From the NCBI GenBank assembly GCA_037447655.1, contig JBBHKE010000472.1, positions 1 through 19,074 of the forward strand: DNA of 19,074 nt, read 5' to 3'. Position numbers and translations under genes: made by a program. The stretch is from Zygnema cylindricum (taxonomy: Eukaryota; Streptophyta; Zygnematophyceae; Zygnematales; Zygnemataceae). Shown here one piece after another: positions 1 through 8,777 of the stretch. A model generated the notes under the pieces. It was not told the DNA's origin. It made no database searches and saw only the letters and a list, made by a program, of their open reading frames with translations. Positions within the stretch are counted from its first letter, which is position 1; every line of letters begins with the position of its first letter.

Positions 1-127
1 AAAAAGAGAGAAATTACATTGAAAAAATTAACTACAAGAGTGAGGAGAGAGAAAAAAAAATGATCAATAAATTTAAATAAACCAGAACAGGGATAAACCA
101 CACTAATAAGAACAGGGAGACACTCAC

Positions 128-188
128 ACACTCCACAGTCGGAGAAGCATCCACAGAGTCCCGAGCTCCATTCCCCTCTAGACGCCAT
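128..188 (-). CDS. First exon of a second PLAC8-family gene (partial, runs off the left edge)
   Basis: Reading the minus strand from the ATG at 188-186 gives MASRGEWSSGLCGCFSDCGV, then one base before a GTGAGT donor at 127-122 (phase 1). The W-S-S-G-L-C-x-C-F-S-D-C-G-V-C pattern is the N-terminal signature of PLAC8 proteins (plant FW2.2/cell-number-regulator, animal PLAC8/cornifelin). It matches the first exon of the complete gene at 16884-18356 in length (61 nt), intron phase and 15 of 20 residues. The rest of the gene lies to the left of the window, and bases 1-127 are the start of its intron 1, purine-rich on the plus strand as in the paralogue. Integrity of the whole gene cannot be judged. 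PLAC8 proteins are small Cys-rich membrane proteins linked to organ size and metal handling in plants and to varied roles in animals; no specific function is assigned. Confidence 0.75.
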
Positions 189-1300
189 GGCTTTGACTCG
201 GAGGTCTGATTCGCGAATTTAAAAAAAAAAAATACGCGTCGAATACGTGAAACGCTTTGAGAGCGTCGTCGGTTTTGTATGTAGTCGGGACTATCGAAGC
301 TTTGGTCGTCCTTTACTTTTGCTTTTCCGTGCGAAGATGATATTTAAATATTAAATATTAAATAGAGATCAGGCGGTAAGTTGAGAAACTGAAATACATT
401 TCCTGGGTTCGTAATTCCGACTGCGTGGCTTCCAGCACGTGTCATTTGTCAGGATATCGTACGGTGTCTTGTACTGTGCTGTACTGTACTCGTTGTAGCC
501 GATAGGGTATGAATCATTTCCGACCAGAAACTCGAACGAAGTATTTGTGAATTTGTCGATTTGCGTTGAAAGACAAAAGTACTAACTTCTGTACGGTATT
601 TAATTGTGCAAACGCTATTTCTGACGTTATTAGCCAATAGCCGAAGCAATTAAATAGAAGATTGCGATTTTGTCGTGGATTGTACGGCTTTTGGTACGGT
701 TTCATCGGTCACTGGGCGGCAAGGCCAGGACTTGCGTACGTGTGGTCTTCCTGTTACTGAAGTAACGGATATGTCGAAAAATAATAAAAATAAAATAATA
801 TATAGTTATATGCACTGTGCCCGGCCGCGTTTTTAAAGGTTGGCGAAGGATGCGGACACACCCCATATTAGTTGCGGACACATCGATTTTTAAAATTCCG
901 TACGGTATCCGTACGGTCTGCTGGGAGGGTGTGTAAAACGGCCGCCGGCAAATGTGTCTTTTTCGTTCCCGATTATTTTTTTCCCAAGCGTGTATCGAGA
1001 TGATATTCCAAGGCGAGAAGTAAATTTTAGCCGTCCGATTGACATTTTTTGTGCTCTATGCGACGGCGACACGTCGCTACACAGTATTGCGACGAGTCGC
1101 GAACTCTGTCAAAAAAAAAAGCCATAACCGGCAACTTTTGCGCTAGCGGTCAACGAAAGTGTCCGTCAGCTCAAAGCTATTTCAAATATGGTCGGTTGAC
1201 AGCTCTATGAATCCGTTGAATCTGTACGACTAAGCAAGATTTTGTTTGTCCACATAAAAACGACGGAATCGAGGGTGAGTCTGCAAGTCACTGTCATCTA
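189..1300. other. Upstream region of the left PLAC8 gene, no gene seen
   Basis: About 1.1 kb directly upstream of the minus-strand ATG at 188. It should hold the promoter, but I can point to no convincing element. It contains an AT-rich stretch near 340-365, a doubled palindrome CCGTACGG-tat-CCGTACGG near 898-917, and a GCGACACGTCGC palindrome near 1064-1076. Open frames here are short and show no protein-like composition. Confidence 0.4.
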
Positions 1301-1520
1301 CAACCGCGAATCGTTATTAGCGTCAAGGTTTTTTTCGCCACTTAAAACATCATTTCTCCGTACACACTTGTCGGATTTTCAATTTGAGACCGCCAATCGG
1401 AAGCTGAGAACGTTACTTTTCAATCGCAATCGTCAGATCCACAATCCGACAAGTGTGTACAGAGAAAAGTTGTTTTAAGTGGCGAAAAAAACCTTGACGC
1501 TAATAACAATTCGGGGTTGT
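1301..1520 (+). mobile_element. Foldback MITE, family A, copy 1
   Basis: A 220-bp palindromic element. The left arm begins CAACCGCGAATCGTTATTAG and runs through TCGCCACTTAAAAC to a segment ending ACACTTGTCGGAT. The right arm is its near-perfect reverse complement over roughly 75 bp, ending GACGCTAATAACAATTCGG. A short non-palindromic core (about 1378-1450) gives the element its direction. Flanking TA dinucleotides at 1299-1300 and 1521-1522 are consistent with a Tc1/mariner or pogo type TA target duplication. It has no coding capacity. Copies at 3122-3349 (reverse) and 15311-15528 show that this is a dispersed family. Confidence 0.85.
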
Positions 1521-1522
1521 TA

Positions 1523-3121
1523 GAGGTTTAAGATTTTGGCGTGGTTTTCACTTGTCGGAGGACCGCTCGTGTCTTTGGTCGAAACGTGTGGCTGAGAGAC
1601 GCCTAAAGTCCTAACTCAAAGCTTAGCTAGGGTTTCCAATGCTTCCGGACATTTCGTCGTCTAATTTTAGAATCGACAAATGAATCGTTTTGTCTGCGTT
1701 GAATTCCGTACAGTACTCCCTCTGAGATGCAGTCTACTGCAGTCGTCAGCAGAAAATGGTCAGAAGTTGCCACAGTCTGGCTGCATTGACTGGTGTGAAA
1801 AACATATTAGGAAATCGGACGGCAGAGAAATGGTGTCGGCAGATCAGATCTTGACCAATATGTAATACACTCTTAGGGTGTGTCCCCATGTGCATAAGTA
1901 AGGGTTTTTTCCTGTCGTTTTGCTGTAAAACTTAGCGCCGTACTGCCTAAGTTGCAACCGTACGAAGGAATCGCAAATTTGTAGAGTACAATTTGCGTCA
2001 TCCCTGAACTTAGGATGTACGAAAAGTTGTCGTCTTGTGCTTTTCGACCCACTTCGACGACAAAAAACGTCATCTTCAACCTTATCTTTAAAACACATGC
2101 GCGATGTGATTTAAAATTAGGTTTTTTCGATTGACAAATAGGAACATACATTCGCACGTGCCGTAAATTTCGACAAAAATCCTACGATTTCCAAGGACAA
2201 AGAAAAGTACATAGTTCGTTATGTTTTGTCCGTTTGCGTTCTAATACGACAAAGACAAGTACACAATTTGTTTGGATTTGTCCGTTTTCGTCTAGTACGG
2301 ATTTCTTTTTTTGCAGGGGTCTTCAAATTCCGATGCCATTTCACGTCGAGCGGACAGGCGACGCGAAGACAAAGCGCATCTTCTTCGACCGTGAAATTGC
2401 ACAGGCTGGAAGGCGCTACGTCTACAATGTCACGGTAAGACATGCGACGTCACACGCAGGTACAAAAAACAACGTGCGACCACAGATTGTAGACGTTGAC
2501 AACCGTCACAGGTACTGTCGACGTATACAATCGTCACAAGCGTAAGTTACGATTTCGTCCTTACAGACATAGGGACACTTGAACACCGGGTCCGGCGGAT
2601 CCGCGCTAAAATACAAAGTAATTTCGCTAAGTTACAAGTACATGGGGACACACCCTTACCTTCTTACCACCATGCTTGTCAGAAGCTGCACGGAAACTTC
2701 CTGCTTTCGTATGATCGCTGTACAGAATCTTTCCGTCGACTCACGGCTGAGCTGTGTACATTCGTACGATCGTACAATCAGTGCCGCAGTTTCAATACGT
2801 ACCATACGATTATAAACCACAAGTATTACATAGTAATATCTGCAGTACAGTAGTACTGTAATCTACTGTACTTCGACGTGTGTCAGAGTACCGGTTGTCT
2901 TTTCAGTTTCTGAGGCTACAGATCCCAGCCGCGTGTCAGACTGACAAACGATATGTTGATATGCAGACTAAAATCAGCGATTGGCAACCTCCAATAATAT
3001 CCCAGCTTCTTTGGTCTGAACAGAATCGTATCTCAAATCCGATATGCCGCACCTGGCGCCAGACCACCAGAACTGAAACCTGAAACAGGTTTCCGCCATA
3101 ATCGCCAAGTACAGGACAGTA
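1523..3121. other. Gene-free stretch between two MITEs
   Basis: No gene or known repeat family is recognised. The sequence is rich in GTAC and CGTACG words and short palindromes, for example around 2755-2780 (tcgtacgatcgtac) and 2843-2875 (alternating CAGTAC/GTACTG). The open frames (60-103 codons) on both strands overlap without homology or splice context and look like chance. Confidence 0.4.
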
Positions 3122-3349
3122 CAACCGCGAATCGTTATTAGCGTCAAGGTTAATTTCGCCACTTAGAACATCTTTTCTCCGTACACACTTGTCGGAATGT
3201 GGATCTGACGGTTGCGATTGAAAGGAAACATTTCTCAGCTTTCTTTTGGCGGTCTCAAATTGAAAACCCGACAAGTGTGTAAGGAGAAAAGATGTTTTAA
3301 GTGGCGAAAAAAACCTTGACGCTAATAAGTAATAACGATTCGCGGTGGG
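3122..3349 (-). mobile_element. Foldback MITE, family A, copy 2 (reverse orientation)
   Basis: A 228-bp foldback with the same arms as copy 1: CCGCGAATCGTTATTAGCG, CGCCACTTAGAACATC and ACACTTGTCGG, mirrored at the right end by GCTAATAAGTAATAACGATT and CGCGG. The core between the arms (about 3199-3270) is the reverse complement of the core in copies 1 and 3, so this copy was inserted the other way round. The right end carries a small duplication (taataagtaataa). TA flanks lie at 3120-3121 and 3350-3351. The flanking words ACAGTA (left) and TACTGT (right) may be part of longer termini. Confidence 0.85.
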
Positions 3350-3366
3350 TACTGTACAGAACAGTA

Positions 3367-3530
3367 CACCGCCAATCGCTATTAGCGTTGTGTACGCTAA
3401 ATCCGTCCCGCTTTTTTTTTTAATATTCTCCATTAGCGTAGTTCATTCTATTTTTTTCTTTACTCTATTTAGGGTTATTTTTTTTGTATCGTACAAAACG
3501 GAAGTACGTCATCATTTAATTAGTGTGGTG
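3367..3530 (+). mobile_element. Short TA-flanked MITE, related to family B (called C here)
   Basis: Begins CACCGCCAATCGCTATTAGCG after TA at 3365-3366 and ends in GTGTGGTG before TA at 3531-3532, giving 164 bp. The two ends share CACC(G/A)C in inverted orientation. Its length and terminal words resemble the 167-bp family-B elements at 14164-14330 and 18831-18997, but the interior is T-rich and different. A related terminal segment occurs in reverse at about 12767-12811. It is separated from the family-A copy by only 15 bp. Confidence 0.55.
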
Positions 3531-3600
3531 TACGGACAGTGTCAGACCGTACAAAGTTGAACCTTATTTAGTGAAAAAGTATAATAAATGATTTTTAGTA
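3531..3600 (+). repeat. 70-bp sequence repeated at the right edge of the window
   Basis: From TACGGACAGTG through GACCGTACAAAGTTG to AATGATTT, this stretch matches 18998-19061 with scattered substitutions. In both places it directly follows a MITE end (GTGTGG(T/A)G-TA). Either a larger parent repeat includes the MITE-like part, or both elements entered copies of the same host repeat. Confidence 0.6.
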
Positions 3601-4309
3601 GCCGCAGACGCATGAGAATGTGCGGTCTTAAGAGGGGTTCAATCCGGATAGTAAAAAATTACGTTCGCACATATTTCATCAACAACCGCATGGTCGGCAG
3701 TGTGAACGTCAAACATATACGCCTGAAGAAAGTCATATTTTTCAGTAAATGGACGTAACTGAATGCAATGTTGTGCCGGCGTATTACAGTAACTTTGATA
3801 TTTACGGTTTCGACTCCAAGTAGGTTCCTTGTTTGCAGTTATAGTTATTGTTAATATTATTTTATGGTTATGGTTCAATTAGCGTAAAATTTTACGGTAT
3901 TAAGGTGAAAACGATTCCATTTAGTATAAGTGTCTACTGTAATAAGGTGTCGAGCACAAAATAAAGTAAACGTCTATGTTAATACGGGGTTGAGGTGCCA
4001 AAAAAACCTTAATTAAAGTTATTATTTGAATTTAATATAATGGAATTACAATATTTGGCGTAGGTGATATTTGGGGAGGAGGAGACGCCAAATGCGGACA
4101 GGCCGCAAAAAAAAGGGGTTCCTTCTTGACGAATCACAACCAACCGTTTTTTGTACCTTTGGGATCTGGCGCCTACGTCGTCATTTTCATTAAAATTTCA
4201 ATCGATTCACCAAAAAGCAAGCGAAAGCGCCGCAGCCTGTTCCACTTTTCATCCATGGATTCCATTTTATGGACGTTATCATTCCCTTCCGACTTCCCTT
4301 TGCTCACGC
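3601..4309. other. Gene-free, AT-rich stretch
   Basis: No gene, repeat copy or structural signal was identified. The open frames here are under 100 codons with no recognisable family. Confidence 0.4.
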
Positions 4310-5060
4310 CATCCGTATTTCTCACCCTCCTCCTCATCCGTTCCCTACTTATCGATTTCTACATCTCTTTTTCTCTCTCACAAATTTGTCATCCCATTCT
4401 TACCTCTCACTAAGCTTTGTTTCCTCTCTATCGACCTGCCATCTTTTCCTCCACCCACCTTGTCTCCTCCATATCTCCCTAAATCTATGGTGAAAAACGC
4501 TCCCTCTCCCGGTTTGCGTGTCCCTCTCCCTCGCCATATTTCTCGCCTCTCCATATCCCCATAGGTTTGCTCCACCTCCCCCTCCCTTCCCCTCCTCTCT
4601 CCTTGCCTCTGCTTCCATTTCTTTATTCCTCCTCTCCTCCTCTCGCCCTCTCAGTATGCCTCTCCTTATTAGTTAATCCCTTTTCTCCCCCTATATTGTT
4701 ATCCCTCTTTTTTGTCTTCTTTCCCTCATTATCACCTCTCAAAGAGCCAATCCCGCTCACTCTTAATCTGCCTCCCACTTTTATTTTTGATATCACTTCT
4801 GTTCTCCCCCTCCTCTTGTATCCCTCCACCTTGCCTCCCTCCCTCTCAATCTGCCTCTCTCCCTCTCTCCCTCTTAATCTGCCTCTCTTTATCCGTGAAT
4901 CCCTCTATCTTCCTATATTTTTATCCCTTCCCCTCCTTCTCACGCTGAAGAAGCCGATCGCACCCCTCTCAAATTTCCTCCACTACCCCCCCCCCCCTCC
5001 CCCCCCCCCCCCCCTAAAATGCCGCCCCCTCACCTTCACTCTATCCCACTCCCTTTTCCT
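4310..5060 (+). repeat. Polypyrimidine block with C12-T-C16 run
   Basis: About 750 bp of almost pure C/T on the plus strand (ccctctccctc-type degenerate repeats), ending in a cytosine run: 12 C at 4986-4997, one T, then 16 C at 4999-5014. Several overlapping open frames, the longest 227 codons at 4567-5250, consist of Ser/Pro/Leu/Phe low-complexity sequence and are by-products of the repeat, not genes. The tract could adopt H-DNA or i-motif structures and is prone to length error in assembly. Confidence 0.85.
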
Positions 5061-5253
5061 AGCCATCCTAAACTTATTTCATTCAAGTTGTTTTGTTTTT
5101 TGTATCTTTTGTTTTATTGTATTTTATTTGTTTGTTTCGATTTGCATTTCTTTTATTTGTTTGTGGTTGCTTACTTGTTTGTCGTTTTTTTGTTATCTGA
5201 TTTGCAGTTGTGACGTACATTTTATTATCGCTACATTTGCAACCAAATGAGAA

Positions 5254-5385
5254 TGAAAGTGAGGTATAAAAGAAGAAGTTTTGAAAGAGATGGAGAGAGT
5301 GAGGGAGGATAGGAAAGAGGAAGGTGAGGAAAGGAAAGAGTAGAGGTGAGAGAGGAAAGAGGGGAAAGAAAATAAGAGTAATTTT
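5254..5385 (+). repeat. Polypurine block (GA-rich)
   Basis: About 130 bp of A/G-rich sequence (gagagagtgagggaggataggaa type) on the same strand that is polypyrimidine 200 bp earlier, so the two blocks are of complementary character. The intervening 5061-5250 is T-rich with (ttgttt)-like words. No coding potential. Confidence 0.75.
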
Positions 5386-6142
5386 AAAATAGTGATAGTA
5401 AGAGTTGCATAGATTTGTACTGTGTTTGGTTTTTTAGTCGAAAAATGACAGAAGAAAATAGAATATGGAGAAATCTAGGAAGGAGTATTTTTTTATGTTT
5501 TTACTAGGTTTTTACATCGGTAACTTTCCGAGATAGGTTTGTGTGTATTCCGTTGTCAATTATTATTGTATTCGGTTCCATAACTATGGTTAAAATGTAC
5601 ATTTGCCAATTTTTTTACGATATTTATGTGCCTCGTGAAAGGAATATAAAATAAATCGATTTGTTGATTATGGTATTATTTTATATTATCCACTTTTTTG
5701 TTTGTGTTTTATTTGTGTTTTTTGGGTTTTGTATTCTAAATATGCTTTTGATTTATGTTAATAAATAATGCTTTTGATTGTTGAAAAGTTATGCTCTGAT
5801 GTTTTTTTGATAACGACATTAAAAAAAAACAGTACATGAGAATTATTTTACTACCGAAATGAAAAAAACAAAGACAATACAAAAAGTTGACTGATGATTG
5901 TTGATTTTGAATTCGGTGGACCAAACGGAAGAGAAGAAGTGGATGTTTTGTTTACTATTTCGGAAAAAAATAATAAATCCGGAACACAATTTATTTTTGT
6001 ATTAATAAATCCGGAATACAATTGTCTGTTTAAAGACTTCCCGTGCTTCGCATGACAGAGAAGCATTTTTATCGTATAGTCCATTAAATATGGCTATGTA
6101 TGGCTTCTATTTATAATAGAACTAAAGTTGCATCGTTCAACG
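5386..6142. other. AT-rich gene-free stretch
   Basis: No gene or repeat family recognised. A short direct repeat (taataaatccggaa(c/t)acaat, near 5970-5990 and 6003-6022) is the only structure noticed. Confidence 0.35.
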
Positions 6143-6275
6143 GCGACACATTTTTGTCGCTGAATGGTAAAAAATCTGTTTACCATCAGATTTACCATTC
6201 AGCGACGAGACCTTGTCGTCGCTGAATTGTGGTGCCAAATTTGTAAATTTCAGCGACGAGATTGTCTCGTCGCTG
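6143..6275. repeat. Left GCGACGA hairpin array (3' side of the transposase)
   Basis: Consecutive inverted repeats built on GCGACGA/TCGTCGC. They are 6143-6160 (GCGACA/TGTCGC); 6156-6171 with 6191-6206 (16-bp perfect arms GTCGCTGAATGGTAAA); 6197-6208 with 6216-6227 (12-bp arms ATTCAGCGACGA); and 6251-6261 with 6265-6275 (11-bp arms, 3-nt loop). The same motif array recurs at 8569-8760, and together they bracket the broken transposase. Repeated subterminal motifs of this kind serve as transposase binding sites in several plant DNA transposons such as CACTA types. Here that role is inferred. Confidence 0.7.
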
Positions 6276-6614
6276 GAGCAGTCTAAATGTCGGATCTCAC
6301 CTAGCGATGTACTCCATTCGTCGCCGTGGAATACAACATGAAACACATGATTCTCGAAACACATTGAAAACATCATTAACATCCAATGTCATTCAAGTTT
6401 TTTTCCAATCCATCATTTTCAATATCAAACTTCAAAATGAAAAACAAACAAGGATACGATTATATTAAACTTTTCATGGATACAATTTATGCGACATACT
6501 TTGATTAACGCTAAGTGCAATTAAAACACTAACCACCGAAAAATACTTAAAAAAAAATAACACAACAACATTAGTTCTACAATTTTATTCTAACCCCCAT
6601 TCCCATTTCACTAA

Positions 6615-8524
6615 TTAAACCACTTCACTATGAAAGGACTCAAAATCTTTATTCTCCCATTCCGCGTCATCAAGGAATTCATCCTCCAGAGTGTCAGCAT
6701 CTTGAATGCCTCGGACAAAATCTCGTGGCGTTGTAGAATGAATTGGCGCCTCATCCTCTTCGAAATGGCATCGCCATTTCATGATGATGACTTGTAAATC
6801 CGGGGTGAGCATTTTCTCCTCCCATTTCCCGTCCTTCAATGATAAGCCGCACTGAATCATAGCTTTACGTGCGTAACCCATCCCTTGATTTTCCTTCATT
6901 GCGTTGACTTCGCGAATTGAATCGCGAGCCAACTTAAGGAAGAAAGCCTTCCCGGGCCCGAGTAGCTTCCCGGACTAACCCTTGCCACTCGGATGGGACC
7001 ACGCATGCTTCTCGATCCCGTTCATTTTCCAATCCTCCCATTTCAGCGACTAAACCTCCTTAATTTTGGAAATGACGAACGAGTCGGCGGGTTGCACGAG
7101 GTGAGTCGCGCAAGGAGGGAAGAAGTGGAGTATAGTCCTCTTGGCGAGTAATACTCGACTCAACTCCTCGAAATTGTTGTGCCCGCCACAATTGTGAGGA
7201 ATATTATTTTTTCACGTCCTTCGCGGTCTCCTTGGTAACACCTCGACTCTTCTATCCATTGTGGGTAAACGGTCTTATCATTCTTTCCTTTGGGGCCGGT
7301 TCGGTAGCAAACTTCTACAATAGGAAAAAATAAAGGATAGGGGGATGGGGTGTGTTACGTGAGGGGGAGAGAAAGAGGGAGAGTGAGAGGAAGCTTATAG
7401 GAGGCGGAGAGGGAGAGAGGGAGAGGGGAAACTCATATTTGCATAGAGAGGAATACGTGCAAAATATAGGAAAATAACGAAGATGCAAATTATTTCAAAG
7501 ATTCAAATGTAATGAAACTTACCCGGTATATCGTCGGCAAGGCCCTTTATAGGGTAATTTAGACCACGGTTTGTGAATATTATCATTGGAGACTCGATTC
7601 GTGCATTCACTCCTCCCGTGAGTCATACCATCAATGTCATGGACTCTCAACCACCCGCAACGTCGGCGTATATTACAACCTCGTCGCGGCGAAAGCCCAA
7701 AGTTTTCTTGTTGTCCATAATTACAATTAAGTGGGTTTCGTCCATGTTCTCCACCAAATCCTCATTGAAACGACCTATTATCCACCAAAAAAATATAAAA
7801 ACAATAAAGAAAACAAAACATAAGTAAGTATAATGAAAAAAATGACATTGTTGGTTTACATTGTAGTCATCTTTAAAAAGTTAGGGGGTTACTAAAACAA
7901 CAAATGTCCTTTACACACTCGTTTCCCTCAACAAGCATGGAAGAGATAGTAAATTATAAACTTTATATGATAAGAAGCAACAAAGGGAAGGAAAATACGA
8001 GGCTTACCCGATAAAAATCCTCTTTTTAATACGCCCATGTGATATGCCAAAGTCTTCTCAATGTATTCCTCCTTCTCCGGACTTAATTGTAGTTTGCCCT
8101 TTTGAGCTCGGGCGACAATGTTATGCTTTTCGAAAAAGCGTTGAATCCAACGCCGAGTGATTCTAATGTCGATCACTTCACCATTGCCGTCGATAAATTA
8201 CGGTGCACCATTCTTCTTTATTTCGGCAATGATGAAATTAGCCATTTTACCCACAATTAATGTTGACATTTTCATGCCCACCTTTTGGAATCGGAATAAT
8301 TTGTCCACTTAGTCGTTGTGAACCTTCGTCACCCATGGTAACTCCTTCCTACCCCTTCCCGGTAACGCAATCGTTACCGCCACGCTCCTCCTTCCAAAAC
8401 CCAAAGTAGATAAGGTGAGCGTAGTTTCCCTTATCCTTTTAAGTACCGCCACCCTTTCGACCCACCATCGCCTTGCCTTCTGGTACTCAGCAATTGGAGT
8501 AAATAAAGAATAAAAATTAGTCAC
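6615..8524 (-). pseudogene. CENP-B HTH / DDE (pogo or jerky-like) transposase, three exons, inactivated
   Basis: Minus strand, exons about 8524-8008, 7774-7523 and 7314-6615. Both introns are GT-AG and phase 1 (GTAAGC at 8007, GTAAGT at 7522). Exon 1 holds a CENP-B-type DNA-binding helix region with ITRRWIQRFFEKHNIV and KLQLSPEKEEYIEKTLAYH. Exon 2 has the first catalytic motif, LVENMDETH, then MDNKKTLGFR. Exon 3 has YRTGPKG, the second motif region NCGGHNNFEELSRVLL, and the third acidic motif HLVQPADSF, followed by SGKLLGPGKAFFLKLARDSI and a C-terminal segment to the stop at 6617-6615. It is broken by stops at 8309-8311, 8198-8200, 7647-7649, 7623-7625, 7050-7052 and 6975-6977, and by a one-base loss near 7196 that destroys the second catalytic Asp codon. 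Layout and motifs resemble the DDE endonucleases abundant in oomycetes and other eukaryotes (recalled, not searched). The start is not fixed; sequence upstream of 8524 was not resolved. Confidence 0.85.
7322..7432 (+). repeat. Polypurine tract inside transposase intron 2
   Basis: A G/A-rich stretch (gagggagagtgagagg type) lies within the intron 7315-7522 of the transposase pseudogene. On the coding strand it is a long pyrimidine tract close to the 3' splice site at 7315, so it may serve as an extended polypyrimidine tract. It may equally be expansion of a simple repeat. Confidence 0.6.
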
Positions 8525-8568
8525 TGAAAATCTACATAAAAAGCCATTGCATTTTAAGAACCGCTACA

Positions 8569-8760
8569 GCGACGAGGATTTGTCGTCGCCAAATTCAGCG
8601 ACGATAAACCCTTGTCGCTGAATCAGTGTCGACAGCTGGTCGTCACTGCATTCGGCGACGATAACCTGTCGTCGCTAATTTTAGCGACGACCATCTGTCG
8701 TCGCTGTATCGACGTTTAGTTGTAAATTAGAATTTTGGGAGAGTTATGATTCGGCGACGA
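8569..8760. repeat. Right GCGACGA hairpin array (5' side of the transposase)
   Basis: Inverted repeats: 8569-8575 with 8583-8589 (GCGACGA/TCGTCGC); 8593-8602 with 8614-8623 (ATTCAGCGAC/GTCGCTGAAT); 8655-8661 with 8669-8675; 8668-8678 with 8681-8691 (GTCGTCGCTAA/TTAGCGACGAC, 2-nt loop); 8684-8691 with 8697-8704. A last GGCGACGAC lies at about 8753-8761. It shares the ATTCAGCGAC word with the left array at 6143-6275, which supports both as parts of one element. Confidence 0.7.
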
Positions 8761-8777
8761 CTAAATTCATCGATGTT

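Larger units (their letters stand above)
6143..8760 (-). mobile_element. Decayed DNA transposon with CENP-B/DDE transposase and GCGACGA subterminal arrays
   Basis: A transposase pseudogene (6615-8524) lies between two matched arrays of GCGACGA hairpins (6143-6275 and 8569-8760), giving an element of roughly 2.6 kb. The outermost ends and target duplication could not be fixed. The words CATCGTTCAA (left, 6131) and CATCGATGAA (reverse of the right side, about 8763-8772) are only weakly alike. If the neighbouring gene at 8778-10605 belongs to the same transposon, the right array is internal and the element is larger. Confidence 0.55.

Noticed and set aside
436-441. CACGTG G-box upstream of the left PLAC8 exon
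   Set aside because: A single 6-bp match about 250 bp upstream; without conservation it cannot be told from chance.
4567-5250. 227-codon plus-strand frame rich in Ser, Pro and Leu
   Set aside because: It is a translation of the polypyrimidine tract, overlapped by equally open low-complexity frames; there is no domain or splice context.
6143-8760. Assignment of the GCGACGA element to the CACTA superfamily
   Set aside because: No CACTA terminus was found, and the enclosed transposase has CENP-B/DDE motifs of the pogo/jerky type.
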